Positions 1 to 7,304 are shown, counted from the first letter of the stretch. The stretch is DNA of 7,763 bases from Clostridiaceae bacterium (GCA_012511735.1 JAAZFK010000052.1:1-7763), one strand, 5' to 3'. Notes: a model not told the origin generated them from the letters alone. Numbers and translations: made by a program.

Positions 1-5
1 AATGC

Positions 6-34
6 TTGACAAGGTTAGCTTGCATAATTATCAT
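6..34 (+). promoter_or_regulatory. Predicted sigma-70 promoter of the ABC importer operon
   Basis: A perfect -35 box TTGACA lies at 6-11. After a 17-base spacer comes TATCAT at 29-34, five of six matches to TATAAT. Transcription would start near 41, leaving a leader of about 120 bases before the first ATG at 165. No other comparable promoter is visible before the operon, and all four transporter genes follow on the same strand. The call rests on motif and spacing only. Confidence 0.65.
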
Positions 35-41
35 TGGTTTA

Positions 42-153
42 CGTATCCCCAATGTGGGATGTGATCATCGTTCACGACTTCGTGAAAGACGAATCTCTCT
101 TTTCGCTTTTCGGGAAGAGAACAAACATCCGGAAACATCCGGGTGAAACAATT
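42..153 (+). promoter_or_regulatory. Structured 5' leader of the importer operon, with hairpins and a tandem repeat
   Basis: The untranslated leader contains three readable elements. The first is a perfect 6-bp hairpin TTCACG/CGTGAA (71-76 with 81-86, loop ACTT). The second is a 10-bp hairpin (96-105 with 111-120, two G-U pairs, loop CTTTT). The third is a perfect tandem duplication of AAACATCCGG (123-132 and 133-142) that ends 11 bases before the ribosome-binding site. CCGG-AAACAT-CCGG within the duplication could also form a small hairpin. The layout suits an operator or an RNA-level control element. I do not recognise a known riboswitch class, and no regulator gene is in the window. Confidence 0.4.
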
Positions 154-164
154 GGAGGAAGACT

Positions 165-1322
165 ATGACCAAGAAGATTCTCGTGGCTTTGCTTGCCGTG
201 ATGTTGATTCTCTCTGTCGTCGCCTGCGATCGCGGTGGTAAGGAACCCGCCGGAGGCGATTACAAGATCGGCGTCTACACAGGTACGGTCTCACAGGGTG
301 AGGAAGAGTACCAGGCCGGCCAGAAAATGAAGGAGCGTTACGGTGATAAGATCGTCACCGGAACCTACCCCGATAACTTCTCATCTGAAGTTGAGCAGGT
401 CATCCAAGGCGTGCTGCAGCTGGCCTCGGACGAGAAAGTAAAAGCCATCGTATTTGTCCAGGCGGTCCCCGGCGCGGCGGCGGCCATTGACAAGGTAAGA
501 GAAGATCGTCCCGACATGCTTTTTGTCGCGGGCGTCTGCGCGGAGGACCCCGAAGTAATGGCGGCCAAAGCTGACGTCAACCTGCTGGTTGATGAGATCT
601 CCATGGGACATACCATTCCCGAGGAAGCTGCCCGCATGGGAGCGACGCGCTTCGTCCATATCTCATTCCCGCGTCACCTGGGTTATACAACCATTGCGAC
701 CCGCCGTCAGATCATGATCGATACCTGTGAAAAACTTGGTATCACGTTTGAAGACCTCGAAGCACCCGACCCGACCGGTGATGCCGGCATCTCCGGCGCT
801 CAGCAGTTCATCCGGGAAGATATCCCCAAGAAAATCGCTGAGTACGGACCCGACACCGCCTTCTTCTCAACCAACTGCGGCCTGCAGGAACCCCTGATTC
901 AGGAGATCCTCAAAGGCGGGGCCATCTATCCGCAGCAGTGCTGCCCCAGCCCCTACCACGCCTACCCCGCCGCCCTGGGTGTTGACCTCGAAGGTCATGA
1001 GGGTGACGTCAAATACATGCTCCAGTCCATCAAGGACAAGCTGACCGAGGCCGGACAGGAAAGCCGTATGTCGACCTGGGGTGTCCCCATCAACATGCTG
1101 ATGCTGGAAGCGGGCGTTGAGTACGCCATCGAGTTCTGCGAAGGCAAGTTCACAGAGCGCCACGACAAGGCCGCCCTCGAACGCGCCATCAAGAAAGTGT
1201 CCGACGATTACAAGGCGGGCGAAATCAAGATCAGCAACTACGTGACTGAAGATGGCAAGGAGCTGGATAACTTCTACATGCTGCTCGCCCCCTTCGTGGA
1301 CTTCAGCAAGCCGATCGACTAG
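165..1322 (+). CDS. DUF3798-type substrate-binding lipoprotein of an ABC importer
   Basis: Likely the extracytoplasmic solute-binding protein of the downstream ABC importer, anchored to the membrane by lipid. The 385-residue product starts with a lysine-containing N-terminus, a hydrophobic stretch (residues 5-20) and the lipobox V-V-A-C, with the lipidated cysteine at 21. The rest looks like a two-lobed periplasmic-binding fold: a beta strand YKIGVYTG (33-40), a region like the BMP/sugar-binder core around 93-125, and family-like motifs SFPRHL (167-172), APDPT (200-204), GAQQFI (211-216) and the cysteine-containing segment IYPQQCCPSPYH (254-265). From memory these motifs match the uncharacterised DUF3798 family, whose ligand I do not know. 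The ATG at 165 is chosen because GGAGG (154-158) lies 6 bases upstream. It is the first gene of the operon, separated from the ATPase gene by a terminator hairpin. Assignment as binding protein is inferred from the lipobox and context. Confidence 0.75.
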   Translation: MTKKILVALLAVMLILSVVACDRGGKEPAGGDYKIGVYTGTVSQGEEEYQAGQKMKERYGDKIVTGTYPDNFSSEVEQVIQGVLQLASDEKVKAIVFVQAVPGAAAAIDKVREDRPDMLFVAGVCAEDPEVMAAKADVNLLVDEISMGHTIPEEAARMGATRFVHISFPRHLGYTTIATRRQIMIDTCEKLGITFEDLEAPDPTGDAGISGAQQFIREDIPKKIAEYGPDTAFFSTNCGLQEPLIQEILKGGAIYPQQCCPSPYHAYPAALGVDLEGHEGDVKYMLQSIKDKLTEAGQESRMSTWGVPINMLMLEAGVEYAIEFCEGKFTERHDKAALERAIKKVSDDYKAGEIKISNYVTEDGKELDNFYMLLAPFVDFSKPID

Positions 1323-1367
1323 CGTCCATTCGGTGAACGCATCAATGTTGTTTCGCTGAGGCTAGAG

Positions 1368-1403
1368 CGCGCCGGCTCCGAACAGGAGTCGGCGCGTTTT
1401 TTT
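1368..1403 (+). terminator. Intrinsic terminator/attenuator between the binding-protein and ATPase genes
   Basis: A 12-bp GC-rich stem (1368-1379 with 1385-1396, one G-U pair, loop GAACA) is followed immediately by seven T residues (1397-1403). It lies 45 bases after the stop of the lipoprotein gene and 41 bases before the ATPase start, with no clear new promoter in between. This position is typical of partial termination in importer operons, which leaves much more mRNA for the binding protein than for the membrane and ATPase subunits. Confidence 0.85.
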
Positions 1404-1444
1404 AGAAGGAATCATCTTCCAGGGGCGGATAGAAGGAGAATAAA

Positions 1445-3058
1445 ATGGACGGGCCACCGATTTTGTCCATGAAAGGGATAAGTAAGGAGTATTTTGGCAA
1501 CCGGGTATTAAAGGATGTCGATTTAGTGGTCGGCCCGGGCGAAATTCACGCCCTGGTCGGTGAAAATGGCGCCGGCAAGTCGACTTTGATGAATATACTG
1601 TTCGGCATGCCCGTCATTCATACGACAGGCGGTTTTGAGGGTGAAGTGGAGATCGCCGGCCAGGCGGTCAAGATCATGAACCCGCACGAGGCCATGGATC
1701 ACGGCATCGGCATGGTACACCAGGAATTCATGTTGATCCCCGACTTTACCATCGCGGAGAACATCAAGGTGGGCCGTGAAATCGGGACGCCGACCGTCTT
1801 TTCCAAAATCCTCGGACCATCCATGGATATCCTTGACAGGGAAGCGATGAGCCGCGACGCGAAAAAAGCCCTGTCACGGATTGGCATGAATATTGAGGAT
1901 TACGTCAAGGTCGCCGGACTCCCGATCGGCTACAAACAATTTGTTGAGATCGCGCGCGAAATCGATAAGACGGGGATCAAACTCCTGGTCTTTGATGAAC
2001 CGACGGCCGTGCTGGCGGAAAGTGAGGCCGAGCGCCTGCTGGAGATCATGAAATTGATTGCCGACCAGGGTATCGCCATCATCTTTATTACCCACCGTCT
2101 TGACGAAGTCATGGCGATCGCCGACAGCCTGACCATTTTACGTGACGGGGAACTGGTCGAACGTTCCTCGACCCGTGACATGACTGTGGTCGAGATTGCC
2201 GCTAAGATGATCGGCCGCAAGGTTGAGCGCCTGGTCGACTTGGGAGATACCTGTCGCGTATGTGATCAGGAAAACGTCGCGCTCGAGCTGAACAATTTCA
2301 GCGTTGACATGCCCGGCGAACAGGTCAAGGGCATGAACGCTTCCGTTTACAAGGGAGAGATCTTTGGATTCGGCGGCCTGGCCGGCCAGGGGAAAATCGG
2401 CATCATCAACGGCATCATGGGACTTTTCCCGGCTGAAGGCGATGCCCTTGTCTTCGGCGAAAAACTCCGGCTGGAACGGCTGGGGGACGCGCTGAAACAT
2501 GACGTGGCTTTTGTGTCCGAGGATCGCCGGGGCGTGGGACTTCTTCTCAATGAGTCCATTGAGCGCAACATCGTCTTTTCTGCCATGCAGGTCCACAACC
2601 AGTTTTTGCGACGGATCGGGCCCATGAAGATGATCAACCGCAAAAAGGCCAAAAAACACGCCATCGACATGATCAAGCTGCTCGATATCCGCTGTACGGG
2701 GCCCCAGCAGAAGACAGGCAGCCTGTCCGGCGGCAACCAGCAAAAAGTTTGCCTGGCCCGCGCGCTGACCTTGAATCCCAAGATTCTCGTAGTGGCGGAG
2801 CCGACCCGTGGCATTGACATCGGGGCGAAAAAGCTTGTCCTGGAGCACCTGGTCAAGATGAACGTCGACGAGGGGATGACCATCGTCATCATCAGTTCGG
2901 AATTAGTCGAATTACGCTCCATATGTGACCGGATCGCCATTGTTTCAGAAGGGAAAGTAGAGGAAATCCTTCCACCTGACGCTTCTGACGCGGCCTTTGG
3001 CCTGGCCATGTCCGGCATGTCGCTTGCCGGGGTTGAGGGGGAGGTCAAAGATGAGTAA
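1445..3058 (+). CDS. ABC importer ATPase with two fused nucleotide-binding domains (BMP/ribose type)
   Basis: Hydrolyses ATP on the cytoplasmic face to drive import by the two permeases. The 537-residue protein holds two ATPase domains in tandem, as in RbsA, MglA and BMP-type nucleoside importers. Domain 1 (about 5-260) has Walker A GENGAGKST (39-47), Q-loop Q93, Walker B LLVFDEPT (180-187) and H-loop H217, but its signature is degenerate, LPIGYKQ (159-165). Domain 2 (about 277-515) has a degenerate Walker A, GLAGQGK (311-317), the intact signature LSGGNQQK (427-434), and a Walker B ending VVAEPTRGID (449-458), where the usual aspartate is alanine. Only one composite ATP site therefore looks canonical, a pattern known in this family. 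A CxxC (270-273) lies in the linker. GGAG at 1435-1438 lies 6 bases before the ATG. The stop overlaps the next gene by 8 bases. Confidence 0.92.
   Translation: MDGPPILSMKGISKEYFGNRVLKDVDLVVGPGEIHALVGENGAGKSTLMNILFGMPVIHTTGGFEGEVEIAGQAVKIMNPHEAMDHGIGMVHQEFMLIPDFTIAENIKVGREIGTPTVFSKILGPSMDILDREAMSRDAKKALSRIGMNIEDYVKVAGLPIGYKQFVEIAREIDKTGIKLLVFDEPTAVLAESEAERLLEIMKLIADQGIAIIFITHRLDEVMAIADSLTILRDGELVERSSTRDMTVVEIAAKMIGRKVERLVDLGDTCRVCDQENVALELNNFSVDMPGEQVKGMNASVYKGEIFGFGGLAGQGKIGIINGIMGLFPAEGDALVFGEKLRLERLGDALKHDVAFVSEDRRGVGLLLNESIERNIVFSAMQVHNQFLRRIGPMKMINRKKAKKHAIDMIKLLDIRCTGPQQKTGSLSGGNQQKVCLARALTLNPKILVVAEPTRGIDIGAKKLVLEHLVKMNVDEGMTIVIISSELVELRSICDRIAIVSEGKVEEILPPDASDAAFGLAMSGMSLAGVEGEVKDE
3037..3044 (+). 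promoter_or_regulatory. Ribosome-binding site that fixes the start of permease 1
   Basis: GGGGGAGG ends 6 bases before ATG 3051. This supports a start at 3051 over the in-frame ATG at 2997, which has no Shine-Dalgarno sequence and would add 18 residues encoded inside the ATPase gene. Confidence 0.8.
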
Positions 3059-4157
3059 CGCGAAACAAACAATCCAGCGCATTGGCTGGCCGCGACTGAT
3101 CATCGCCCTGTTTTTCATTTTACTGATCGTTGTGTCGCCCTTCATGGGCTTGAAACTGTCTGACGTATTCAGCGATGTCCTGAGACGCTGGTCCATGTTC
3201 GGCATTCTGATTCTGGCCATGGTACCCGGTGTTCAAAGCGGGATCGGCCTGAACTTTGGTGTGTCGCTGGGAATCGTCGCCGGCCTGATCGGCAGCACAA
3301 CGGCCATCGAGCTATCCTTCCAGCACGGTTCACCCCGTCCCTGGACGGATCTGGGTTTCGCGCTCCTCATCGCGATCCCCATCGCCGCCTTGCTGGGCCT
3401 GGTTTACGGCATGCTGCTCAACCGGGTCAAGGGATCGGAGATGACGGTGTCGACCTATGTCGGCTTCTCGGTCATCGCCCTGTCCAACATTGTCTGGCTC
3501 TTGCTGCCTTACAAGTCAGGCGTGCTGATCTGGCCCATCGCGGGCGAGGGCATGCGTAACACCATCAATCTGGAGGAGAGCTTCGGCGGACTGCTCAGCA
3601 ATCCCGCGGTTGTCGAAAAGATGCCGACCGCGCTTCGCTGGCTGGCCTTTGAAGTGGGTGGGGTTGTCGTGCCTTTCGGTATGATCCTCTTCTTTCTTTT
3701 CATGTGCCTGGCGGTCTGGCTTTTCCTGAGGAGCAAAAAAGGAATTGCCATGAGCGCGGCGGGCGAAAATGAACTGTTCACCCGTTCAAATGCCATTGAT
3801 GTCAATCAGATGCGGATTCTGGGTACAGTCTTATCCACCGTACTCGGCGCCATCGGCATTATCATGTACGCGCAGGTGTTCGGCTTCCTTCAGCTTTACA
3901 ACGCGCCGCTCATGATGGGTTTCCAGTGTGTCGCGGCGGTTCTGATCGGCGGCGCCACCACCCGGCGGGCCTCAGTCACCAACGTCATCGTCGGTGCCCT
4001 GCTCTTCCAGGGAATTCTGACCACCTCCCTGCCGGTTATCAAACGCTTGATGCCGTCGGGCAGCACTTTGTCGGAAGTCGTCCGGATCATCATTTCGAAC
4101 GGCATCATCCTCTACGCGCTGTCGAAAACGAAAGGAGGAAACCAGATTGAAAAATAA
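3051..4157 (+). CDS. ABC importer permease subunit 1 (BPD_transp_2 type)
   Basis: One half of the membrane channel, partner of the permease encoded next. The 368-residue protein is strongly hydrophobic, with likely membrane segments near 14-33, 48-62, 66-86, 101-123, 134-153, 205-227, 256-279, 288-302, 308-326 and 342-358. The cytoplasmic loop that contacts the ATPase is readable at about 236-254 (AAGENELFTRSNAIDVNQ), where ribose/BMP-type permeases carry the conserved GxN...GI segment. It is followed by the typical small-residue segment around 256-271. Length and layout fit the branched-chain/ribose permease family. It overlaps the ATPase gene by 8 bases (ATGAGTAA) and the next permease by 11, so translational coupling is likely. 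The substrate cannot be deduced. Confidence 0.88.
   Translation: MSNAKQTIQRIGWPRLIIALFFILLIVVSPFMGLKLSDVFSDVLRRWSMFGILILAMVPGVQSGIGLNFGVSLGIVAGLIGSTTAIELSFQHGSPRPWTDLGFALLIAIPIAALLGLVYGMLLNRVKGSEMTVSTYVGFSVIALSNIVWLLLPYKSGVLIWPIAGEGMRNTINLEESFGGLLSNPAVVEKMPTALRWLAFEVGGVVVPFGMILFFLFMCLAVWLFLRSKKGIAMSAAGENELFTRSNAIDVNQMRILGTVLSTVLGAIGIIMYAQVFGFLQLYNAPLMMGFQCVAAVLIGGATTRRASVTNVIVGALLFQGILTTSLPVIKRLMPSGSTLSEVVRIIISNGIILYALSKTKGGNQIEK
4134..4138 (+). promoter_or_regulatory. Ribosome-binding site supporting a TTG start for permease 2
   Basis: GGAGG within AAAGGAGGAAA lies 8 bases before TTG 4147. The nearest in-frame ATG (4165) is 26 bases away, too far for this site, so TTG is the better start. 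The site lies inside the end of the permease 1 gene. Confidence 0.75.
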
Positions 4158-5646
4158 TAATGACATGAATCAATCGGTTGTTTCCCAGCCGGACGTCATC
4201 GTGATGCAGCCAGAAACACCCATGCAAAAAACCTTGAGCTGGATCTTTGAGAACAAGGTCATGCTGATGTTCGTCGCCCTCTGCGTGGGGGCTGTTGCCG
4301 TGTCCGGCAACACCGTCGGCTTCGTGCTGGGCAATGTCCTGGTCCGGTTCGGGCGAAACGGTTTCACCGTGCTGTCGCTTCTGATTCCGGTCCTGGCGGG
4401 CATGGGGCTCAACTTCAGCATCGTGATCGGGGCCATCGCGGCGCAGACAGGCCTCTTCTTCGCGGTTGACTGGGGGTTGACCGGCATGACCGGCATGCTG
4501 GTGGCCTTCCTGATCACCACACCCCTGACCATGCTGTTTGGTTTTGGCGTGGGTCGTCTTTTTAACAAGATGAAGGGGGCTGAGATGATCGCCGGCCTGA
4601 TTCTGGGCTTTTTCGCGGATGGCCTTTACCAGCTCTTCTTTCTTTACATCCTGGGCGGTCTCCTGCCGGTCAGGACCAACAACCTGATCATCCCCGGAGG
4701 GATTGGGATCAAGAACACCATTGACCTGACGGGCAACATGAAATACGCCCTGGACCTGGTCAAACTGGTTGACCTTCTGCTGGTGCTGGTCGCTCTGCTG
4801 GCTGTCATCGCGGTCATCCAGACCGTGGTGCGGCTGAAAAACAAGCAGTCCCTACCCCTGAAAACCCTGATTCTCCTGGTTCTGGTTGCCCTGGTTTACG
4901 GGCTGACCTTTGTGCCGGGACTGAGCGATTATTTCAGGACGGATCGTCTGCCCCTGGTCAACGCCATTGAGATGGGTATGGCCATGGCCATTGTCTATGC
5001 CCTGTGGAAGATCATTGCCAACAGAGTGAATCCCGACAAGCGGTTCAAACTGGGGCGTTACCTCATAATTGTGGCGGTGGCAGTCGGGCTCTTCGCCCTG
5101 ACCTATGTGCCCTTCTTTTACGATGTGATCAAGAGCTCATCAATCGCGGTCCTGCCCTTCGCCCTGATCGCCGGCCTGTGTGTCTTCAACCAGGTTTTCC
5201 TGTCGACCAGGCTGGGACAGAACATGCGGACGGTCGGACAGAGCCAGGTCATCGCCAACGCGTCGGGGATCCATGTAGACCGGGTCCGCGTGATCGCCAT
5301 GATCATGTCGACGGTCCTGGCGGGCTGGGGTCAATTGATCTACCTGCAAAACCTGGGTACCTTCGCGACTTACGGGGCTCACCTTCAGGTGGGTCAGTTC
5401 GCCATCGCGGCCCTGCTGGTCGGCGGCGCCTCCGTACAAAAGGCGACCAACAAGCAGGCCATTACCGGCATCATCCTCTTCCACACTCTCTTTATCGTGG
5501 CTCCGGAGGCTGGCGCCAAACTGTTTAACAACGCCATGATTGGGGAGTATTTCCGGGTCTTCGTCTCCTACGGCGTCATTGCCCTTTCATTGGCCATGCA
5601 CGCCTGGCAGCGGAAGAAAAAGCCGGAACTGGAATTGCCCAAATAG
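4147..5646 (+). CDS. ABC importer permease subunit 2, with an extra membrane insertion
   Basis: Second channel half of the importer. At 499 residues it is well above the roughly 300-370 usual for this permease family. The N-terminal core has segments near 38-62, 72-108, 115-136 and 146-172. The family's ATPase-contact loop is at about 357-381 (GQNMRTVGQSQVIANASGI), followed by segments near 382-402, 415-428, 436-452 and 470-486. Between about 200 and 335 lies extra hydrophobic material with about four predicted segments (206-228, 239-256, 271-292, 304-322). It includes two similar units, GLTFVPGLSDYF (252-263) and ALTYVPFFYDVI (317-328), which suggests internal duplication. Translation most likely starts at TTG, overlapping the upstream gene by 11 bases. 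It is the last gene of the operon, 26 bases before a terminator stem. Confidence 0.87.
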   Translation: MKNNNDMNQSVVSQPDVIVMQPETPMQKTLSWIFENKVMLMFVALCVGAVAVSGNTVGFVLGNVLVRFGRNGFTVLSLLIPVLAGMGLNFSIVIGAIAAQTGLFFAVDWGLTGMTGMLVAFLITTPLTMLFGFGVGRLFNKMKGAEMIAGLILGFFADGLYQLFFLYILGGLLPVRTNNLIIPGGIGIKNTIDLTGNMKYALDLVKLVDLLLVLVALLAVIAVIQTVVRLKNKQSLPLKTLILLVLVALVYGLTFVPGLSDYFRTDRLPLVNAIEMGMAMAIVYALWKIIANRVNPDKRFKLGRYLIIVAVAVGLFALTYVPFFYDVIKSSSIAVLPFALIAGLCVFNQVFLSTRLGQNMRTVGQSQVIANASGIHVDRVRVIAMIMSTVLAGWGQLIYLQNLGTFATYGAHLQVGQFAIAALLVGGASVQKATNKQAITGIILFHTLFIVAPEAGAKLFNNAMIGEYFRVFVSYGVIALSLAMHAWQRKKKPELELPK

Positions 5647-5672
5647 AAGCGGATCAGATGAATCCAATCAAA

Positions 5673-5704
5673 AAAAGCCTTGGGCCGTGAGGACCAAGGC
5701 TTTT
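5673..5704. terminator. Palindromic bidirectional terminator ending the importer operon
   Basis: AAAAGCCTTGG (5673-5683) pairs perfectly with CCAAGGCTTTT (5694-5704) across a 10-base loop, giving an 11-bp stem. It lies 26 bases after the last permease stop. Read rightwards the T-run is only four bases, then AAAA and the likely intron start. Read leftwards the stem is followed by seven T residues (complement of 5670-5676), so it could stop transcription from both sides. The shortened rightward T-run may result from the intron insertion. Confidence 0.8.
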
Positions 5705-6017
5705 AAAAGTACGCCCGACATGGGCAACAACTAGGCGGTGGAAGTCCGCTACACGCCTGGCAGTAGGAAGTGTTAGCCGAAGGCAAGGGTGTCCCGCGTG
5801 AGCTGGAATCTGAAGGAAGCCTTAGGCAAAACTCTGCGCCGACGAACAGGAATCGGATACAAGGCCGACAAGGTGGGTAAGGTGCCTTTACACACTAAAG
5901 CCCAATACTGCACGGAACCGACATCGGTAGATCCGACGGCGATAAGGGGGAAAGTTGTTGTTCTTATTCGGGGAGGTCTCAACGGCGGGGCAACCTGTAG
6001 TAACAACGAACGTTGAG

Positions 6018-6020
6018 ACA
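6018..6020. repeat. ACA at the left IS junction (shared recombination core)
   Basis: ACA precedes the element here, and an identical ACA (7606-7608) follows the right inverted repeat. One copy belongs to the intron and the other came with the element, so the exact boundary cannot be placed more finely. IS110-family elements recombine at a short shared core and make no ordinary target duplication, which fits. Confidence 0.6.
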
Positions 6021-6021
6021 A

Positions 6022-6034
6022 TATGTAGTGACCC
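6022..6034 (+). repeat. Left 13-bp inverted repeat of the IS
   Basis: TATGTAGTGACCC is the exact reverse complement of GGGTCACTACATA at 7593-7605. It lies 1 to 4 bases inside the element end, depending on which ACA copy is counted as intron. Confidence 0.92.
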
Positions 6035-6100
6035 CCGCGATTGTAAGATCGCGGATTTATCCGTAGTCTTAGCTGTAGAAACACAAACAGCGGAGATTAC
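6035..6100 (+). promoter_or_regulatory. Two hairpins in the left end of the IS, before the transposase gene
   Basis: CCGCGAT/ATCGCGG (6035-6041 with 6048-6054, loop TGTAAG) directly abuts the left inverted repeat. A second stem pairs 6063-6076 with 6087-6100 (13 of 14 positions pair, two as G-U, loop of 10 bases) and ends 10 bases before the transposase ribosome-binding site. They could mark the transposon end for protein binding, block translation from read-through transcripts, or be part of the RNA. Which of these applies is not decided by the sequence. Confidence 0.5.
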
Positions 6101-6121
6101 CGCATGCAATGGGAGGTCACT

Positions 6122-7282
6122 ATGAAGAGTATAGTTTTTGTTGGCATGGATGTCCACAAGTCCGGATTCACACTTAGCTGCCTGCAGCCTGAATTATTTA
6201 TTGAAGATCGTTTCTTCGGCCATATGACGGTCAAACCATCAGCCGGTGAAGTCAAACGTTATTTGGATCGAATCCAGGACCGCTATAAGAAACAAACAGG
6301 CGGAGAACTTCGCTTTATCTGCGGCTATGAGGCGGGCTGCATGGGTTATGCGCTCTACCATGATCTGGCGCGACTTGGGATCGATTGTTTCATCTTAGCC
6401 CCCACGTCGATGCCCAAGTATCCCGCCAATACTATCAAGACTGACAAAAGGGATTCAGAGCACATCGCTAAATGCCTGGCCTATGGCAACTACAAGTCAG
6501 TCTATGTCCCGGATCTGATGGATGAACAAGTCCGGGATTATATCCGGATGCGAAACGATCACAAGGGTGCCCTCAAAGGGCTGAAACAACAGATCAATGC
6601 CTTTTGTCTTCGCCTAGGTGCTTCTTATCCATCAGGCCAGAGTAAATGGACGCAAAGGCACTTACGCTGGCTTCAGCAGTTGGAACTTGAATTGATCCAC
6701 CGTGAAATCCTAGATGAGTACCTCATCACTTATGGCAGCCTGATCAATCGATTGGAGGTCCTAGGGCGACGTATCGAAGAGTTCGCACAGGAGGAGCGTT
6801 ATCGGGAAGAAGTATCAAAACTTATATGTCTCCTTGGGGTCCAAAGCCTTACTGGCTTGTCCGTCCTGGTGGAGACAGGAGATTTTGCACGATTCAAAAG
6901 CGCCTCCCACTATGCTTGCTATCTTGGATTGACACCCGGCGAGCATTCAAGTGGCACACGCATCAAACGCACCCAGATCACCAAGGCGGGAAATAGCCAG
7001 GTGCGACGATTATTAATTGAAGCAGCCCAAAGCATTTGCAAGGGGAGGATCGGGTACAAATCCAAGGCCTTGAAGGTACGACAAGCAGGGCCAAGCCCAC
7101 AGGTTATCGCTTATGCAGATCGGGCCAATGAGCGATTACGACGAAAGTACTATCGGATGATCCATAGTGGCAAGAAACGAAATGTCGCCGTTACCGCAGT
7201 CGCACGAGAACTGGCTTGCTTCATCTGGGGGATGATGACAAATCATTTAGATCGCCGCATGGCCGGGCAAACTTGCTTTTAG
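6122..7282 (+). CDS. IS110-family DEDD transposase (IS1111-like)
   Basis: The recombinase that excises and inserts the surrounding element, in this family guided by an RNA. The 386-residue protein starts with a RuvC-like DEDD domain: D10 in FVGMDVHK, E70 in GYEAG, and D108 and D111 in KTDKRDSEHIAK. The C-terminal Transposase_20 domain is readable from about 238 to 305 (LGVQSLTGLSVLV, then YLGLTPGEHSSGTR, then KAGNSQVRRLLIEAAQ). The SSG at 276-278 is the probable site of the nucleophilic serine. The start at ATG 6122 is preferred because GGGAGG (6111-6116) lies 5 bases upstream; an in-frame ATG at 6104 lies before that site and would add six residues. Length is normal for the family and no key residue is missing. 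Codon and base use differ from the transporter genes, consistent with recent arrival. Confidence 0.93.
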   Translation: MKSIVFVGMDVHKSGFTLSCLQPELFIEDRFFGHMTVKPSAGEVKRYLDRIQDRYKKQTGGELRFICGYEAGCMGYALYHDLARLGIDCFILAPTSMPKYPANTIKTDKRDSEHIAKCLAYGNYKSVYVPDLMDEQVRDYIRMRNDHKGALKGLKQQINAFCLRLGASYPSGQSKWTQRHLRWLQQLELELIHREILDEYLITYGSLINRLEVLGRRIEEFAQEERYREEVSKLICLLGVQSLTGLSVLVETGDFARFKSASHYACYLGLTPGEHSSGTRIKRTQITKAGNSQVRRLLIEAAQSICKGRIGYKSKALKVRQAGPSPQVIAYADRANERLRRKYYRMIHSGKKRNVAVTAVARELACFIWGMMTNHLDRRMAGQTCF

Positions 7283-7304
7283 GAGCGAATGGAAGCGATG
7301 GCTA

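Noticed and set aside
123..142. CRISPR-like repeat
   Set aside because: Only two directly abutting 10-base units without spacers.
42..153. A known riboswitch in the operon leader
   Set aside because: The two hairpins and the repeat do not match any conserved riboswitch core that I recognise.
2997..3050. Upstream ATG extension of permease 1
   Set aside because: No Shine-Dalgarno sequence precedes 2997 and the added residues are encoded inside the ATPase gene, whereas ATG 3051 has GGGGGAGG at 6 bases.
5789..6016. A 75-residue open frame on the + strand in the intron 5' part
   Set aside because: It lies in ribozyme sequence with group II intron motifs and no good ribosome-binding site; such chance frames are common in these introns.
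6035..6121. Guide RNA encoded in the left end of the IS, as in IS110-subgroup elements
   Set aside because: The stretch is under 90 bases, holds two simple hairpins and shows no segment matching the target flanks, whereas the right end has both the space and the matches.
6104..6121. Six-residue upstream extension of the transposase (ATG 6104)
   Set aside because: The ribosome-binding site GGGAGG lies downstream of that ATG, and the family N-terminus begins right at MKSIVFVGMDVHK.
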